From an uncultured Clostridia bacterium (GTDB taxonomy: Bacteria; Bacillota; Clostridia; Christensenellales; UBA1242): a DNA stretch of 7,358 bases. This document shows positions 5,569-7,358 of the stretch, piece by piece. Position numbers and translations under genes: made by a program. The stretch is from assembly GCA_947631485.1 (NCBI GenBank), contig CANRLJ010000042.1, positions 1 through 7,358 on the forward strand, written 5' to 3'. A model generated the notes under the pieces. It had not been told where the DNA came from and ran no database searches. It saw only the letters and a program-made list of their open reading frames with translations. Position 1 is the first letter of the stretch, and each line of letters opens with the position of its first letter.

Positions 5569-6096
5569 ATGAGAAGTAAAACGGCGTATTTGATAGGTGG
5601 AATTTTTTCAACAATCGCACTGCTCGCATTGTTTATAATCAGCATAGTTTTTTGTGTTTTGAACGTTTATGCTGGCTTTTTGTCTGTTTTGGAGATAATT
5701 TTTGTCTTTTTTGCTCTTTGCATGACAATTTGTTGCTTTGTTTTGTCGCTGACTTCAAAAAACGAAAAAACATCATATATGATTGTTGTTCCAACGGTTA
5801 TGATCAACCTGTTTTTTACAAGCGTGACAATATATACAAGTGCTGGTCAGTATCTTCTTGTGCTTCTTGCACGCGTGATGATTATTGTTGGTGCAATCTT
5901 TTATATTTTGGGAGTTTGTTCGTCTCTCCAACAGCATGGAGAAGCAGCAGGACAGGAGCAGCAACCTAAAGAACAGCAGCCCGAAGAACTTAATCTGGAA
6001 TTGAAAAAATTGCTTGCCATGAAGGAAGAAGGGCTTATCACACCTGAAGAGTTTGACAAACTTAAGATGAATTTGATTTCAAAAATGTTTAAATAG
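5569..6096 (+). CDS. Four-helix membrane protein with C-terminal SHOCT-like tail
   Basis: A 175-residue protein starting 2 bp after the preceding stop. Its ribosome binding site GAGGGGGT (5557-5564) lies inside the end of the upstream gene, so translation is probably coupled. Four hydrophobic segments are visible at about 8-31, 36-60, 70-89 and 96-118. A Gln/Glu/Pro-rich linker (120-140, including EQQPKEQQPEE) follows, then a SHOCT-like tail at 144-172 with LLAMKEEGLITPEEFDKLK. The tail has the same spacing as that of the neighbour (G-[VI]-[LI]-[ST]-x-EE-[YF]-[ED]), but the membrane parts are not obviously related. A poorly conserved membrane part on a shared tail suggests that the tail is the common docking or assembly element; this is inference. 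The operon ends at the terminator at 6112-6144. Function is unknown. Confidence 0.86.
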   Translation: MRSKTAYLIGGIFSTIALLALFIISIVFCVLNVYAGFLSVLEIIFVFFALCMTICCFVLSLTSKNEKTSYMIVVPTVMINLFFTSVTIYTSAGQYLLVLLARVMIIVGAIFYILGVCSSLQQHGEAAGQEQQPKEQQPEELNLELKKLLAMKEEGLITPEEFDKLKMNLISKMFK

Positions 6097-6111
6097 TTTT
6101 GAGTGAAAGTG

Positions 6112-6144
6112 GGTGTATGGGACAAAAGCCTGTGCACCTTTTTT
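6112..6144 (+). terminator. Intrinsic terminator after the SHOCT operon
   Basis: GGTGTATGGG (6112-6121) pairs with CCTGTGCACC (6129-6138) over 10 bp including three G-U pairs, with a 7-nt loop (ACAAAAG), and is followed by six T's (6139-6144). Confidence 0.8.
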
Positions 6145-6175
6145 GATTTGAAAAAACACAAATTTGGAGAGGAAA

Positions 6176-6445
6176 ATGAAGAGAAAAGAAGAGACGCATT
6201 ATTGTCCAGTTTTGGACAGGCAGATTGGCATGTCAAACTGCTTGGAAGTTGGGGCTATTGCAAGTGGAGAAATGATTGATGTTGGCGGAAAGGAAGATGG
6301 CGACTACTCAAAGATGTATGAGTTAGACAACTTTTCTGAGATTTGTCAATTCGACTGTCGACAACTTGACTTGCCGCTTGAAAAGAGGAGAAAATGCTTT
6401 TTTAAAAGCAAAAAAGACTATTTAAAGTGGAAAAATTCCAAGTAA
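6176..6445 (+). CDS. Small cysteine-containing protein of unknown function
   Basis: An 89-residue, highly charged soluble protein starting at the ATG after GGAGAGG (6166-6172). An in-frame TTG at 6164 overlaps that site and is rejected. It has five cysteines: C10 in THYCPV, C22 in MSNCLEV, C57 and C61 in EICQFDCRQ, and C74 in RKCFF. The layout (CP, 11 residues later C, then CxxxC) could bind zinc or another metal, but no known family is recognised. The C-terminus is basic (KSKKDYLKWKNSK). There is no signal peptide or membrane segment. It follows a terminator, and no good promoter is seen in the short gap, so it may depend on read-through or an undetected promoter. The FAD-dehydrogenase gene begins 72 bp later, with its own possible -10. 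It is confidently coding because the ribosome binding site and frame are good, but its function is unknown. Confidence 0.78.
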   Translation: MKRKEETHYCPVLDRQIGMSNCLEVGAIASGEMIDVGGKEDGDYSKMYELDNFSEICQFDCRQLDLPLEKRRKCFFKSKKDYLKWKNSK

Positions 6446-6488
6446 ATTTATAAAAACACACAAAATATTTCTTTAATTTTTAAACTTG

Positions 6489-6497
6489 TGCTATTAT
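6489..6497 (+). promoter_or_regulatory. Candidate extended -10 promoter for the FAD-dehydrogenase gene
   Basis: TGCTATTAT (6489-6497) matches an extended -10 (TGN followed by a TATAAT-like hexamer). The -35 region (TTTCTT at 6468-6473) is weak, as allowed for extended -10 promoters. Transcription from about 6504 would give a leader of about 14 nt. Confidence 0.45.
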
Positions 6498-6517
6498 TGA
6501 TAAGGGAATATGTTTCT

Positions 6518-7358
6518 ATGAACAAAAAGTATGATTTGATTATTGTTGGCATGGGGCCAAGCGGAGTGTTTTGTGCATATGAACTCATACAGAAGAACAA
6601 ACACAAAAACATTTTGCTTATTGAGCAGGGCAAAAGGATTGAAAAAAGAGAGTGCCCTATTGAAAAGGCGGGCAAATGTCTGAAATGCAAGCCGTTTTGC
6701 AACATAACTTGTGGCTTTTCTGGTGCGGGAGCATTTTCAGACGGAAAGGTGAATTCCTATCATTTGGCAACAGGTGTTAAGGACAACCTATATTTGGGCG
6801 GAAATGACGGCCCATCGTTTAAGGAGGCGCTGAGCGTTGAGGAAATCAAGGCTCTGTTTGCTTACACAGACGATGTCTATGTGAAATTTGGCGGAAATAA
6901 AGAACTAACCGGGCTTGAATACGCCGATGAAATTGAAAAGATGCAAAACAAGGCAAAGAAGGAAAATTTGGATTTGATATATTTTCCAATCAGGCACTTG
7001 GGCACAGAAAAGGCGCACCTTCTTTATGCAAAACTGCAAAAATATTTGGAAGACAACCATGTAAACATGATTTTTGACACCATTGTAAGCGATTTGATTA
7101 TTGAGGACAATGTTGTGAAAGGCGTTGAGACTGTTTCGGCCGTTGATGGCAATAAGAAACAATCTTATTATGCCGACAATGTCTGCCTTGCCGTTGGGCG
7201 AAAGGGTGCTGATTGGCTTACAAAGATGTGCAAAAAATACAAAATTGCAAACAAATCAGGTGCTGTGGACATCGGCGTGAGATATGAACTTCCAGACGAG
7301 GTGATGAAGGATGTCAACAAATATTTTTATGAGGCAAAGTTTGTTGGTCATCCATCGC
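6518..7358 (+). CDS. FAD-dependent dehydrogenase of the COG2509 type, 5' part, truncated by window edge
   Basis: The frame opens at ATG 6518 (AAGGGA at 6502-6507 upstream) and stays open to the end of the window, giving 280 residues; the family is usually about 450-530 long. The N-terminus is a Rossmann FAD-binding motif, DLIIVGMGPSGVFCAYEL (GxGxxG), followed by LLIEQG with the acidic residue that binds the ribose. Next comes a family-typical cysteine-rich segment: RECP at C46, then CLKCKPFCNITCG with C54, C57, C61 and C65, running into FSGAGAFSDGKVN (67-79). Later, VCLAVGRKGADWL and VDIGVRYELP (about 250-260) match the second FAD-proximal part. The group is annotated as uncharacterised FAD-dependent dehydrogenases; the substrate is unknown. 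The cysteines may hold a metal or redox centre, which is inference. The C-terminal part lies beyond the window. Confidence 0.9.
   Translation, partial: MNKKYDLIIVGMGPSGVFCAYELIQKNKHKNILLIEQGKRIEKRECPIEKAGKCLKCKPFCNITCGFSGAGAFSDGKVNSYHLATGVKDNLYLGGNDGPSFKEALSVEEIKALFAYTDDVYVKFGGNKELTGLEYADEIEKMQNKAKKENLDLIYFPIRHLGTEKAHLLYAKLQKYLEDNHVNMIFDTIVSDLIIEDNVVKGVETVSAVDGNKKQSYYADNVCLAVGRKGADWLTKMCKKYKIANKSGAVDIGVRYELPDEVMKDVNKYFYEAKFVGHPS

Noticed and set aside
6164..6175. TTG start giving a 93-residue cysteine protein
   Set aside because: The codon overlaps the ribosome binding site of ATG 6176, which is the better start.
6397..6412. GCTTTTTTAAAAGC palindrome as a terminator
   Set aside because: It lies inside the cysteine-protein coding sequence, the stem is short and AT-only at the centre, and no T-run follows it.

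Overview
The window looks like a chromosomal segment from an AT-rich Gram-positive bacterium of the Bacillota, most likely a Clostridia-type and probably uncultured lineage. The reasons are a T-box leader in front of thrS, a YtxC-family protein close to thrS (a neighbourhood known from Bacillus and Clostridia), strong AAGGAG-type ribosome binding sites, and promoters close to TTGACA-N17-TAAAAT. The reading frames follow the standard genetic code. I see no phage, IS, CRISPR, tRNA or rRNA genes.

Layout, left to right. The 3' part of truA (tRNA pseudouridine synthase) runs in from the left edge and ends 2 bp from the stop codon of a convergent ytxC-like gene on the minus strand. A short divergent promoter region follows. 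It also drives a GTG-started predicted lipoprotein with a bacterial-repeat (InlB-B-like) domain. Positions 2217-2600 hold no gene but are dense in signals: a consensus promoter, a compact threonine T-box riboswitch with its attenuator terminator, and a long imperfect hairpin built from an 18-bp tandem repeat. This leader controls thrS, whose product has the editing, catalytic and anticodon-binding domains but no N-terminal TGS domain.

A new promoter then serves a 24-codon membrane peptide gene, easily missed, followed by yajC (Sec translocase accessory subunit) and a clean GNRA-loop terminator. Next is a two-gene operon of small membrane proteins that both end in a SHOCT-like tail. Its promoter is nearly perfect, carries a palindrome beside the -35 and gives a leader of only about 10 nt. 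The operon ends in another terminator. The window closes with a small cysteine-rich protein of unknown function and the 5' part of a COG2509-type FAD-dependent dehydrogenase that runs off the right edge. That last gene is a clear open frame from 6518 to the end.

Functionally this is mostly housekeeping (tRNA modification, tRNA charging, protein export) with envelope-associated accessory genes between. The parts that could be new are the twin SHOCT membrane operon with its putative operator, the small peptide paired with yajC, the hairpin inserted in the thrS leader, and the TGS-less ThrS under a reduced T-box. Nothing here clearly amounts to a new defence or mobile system.
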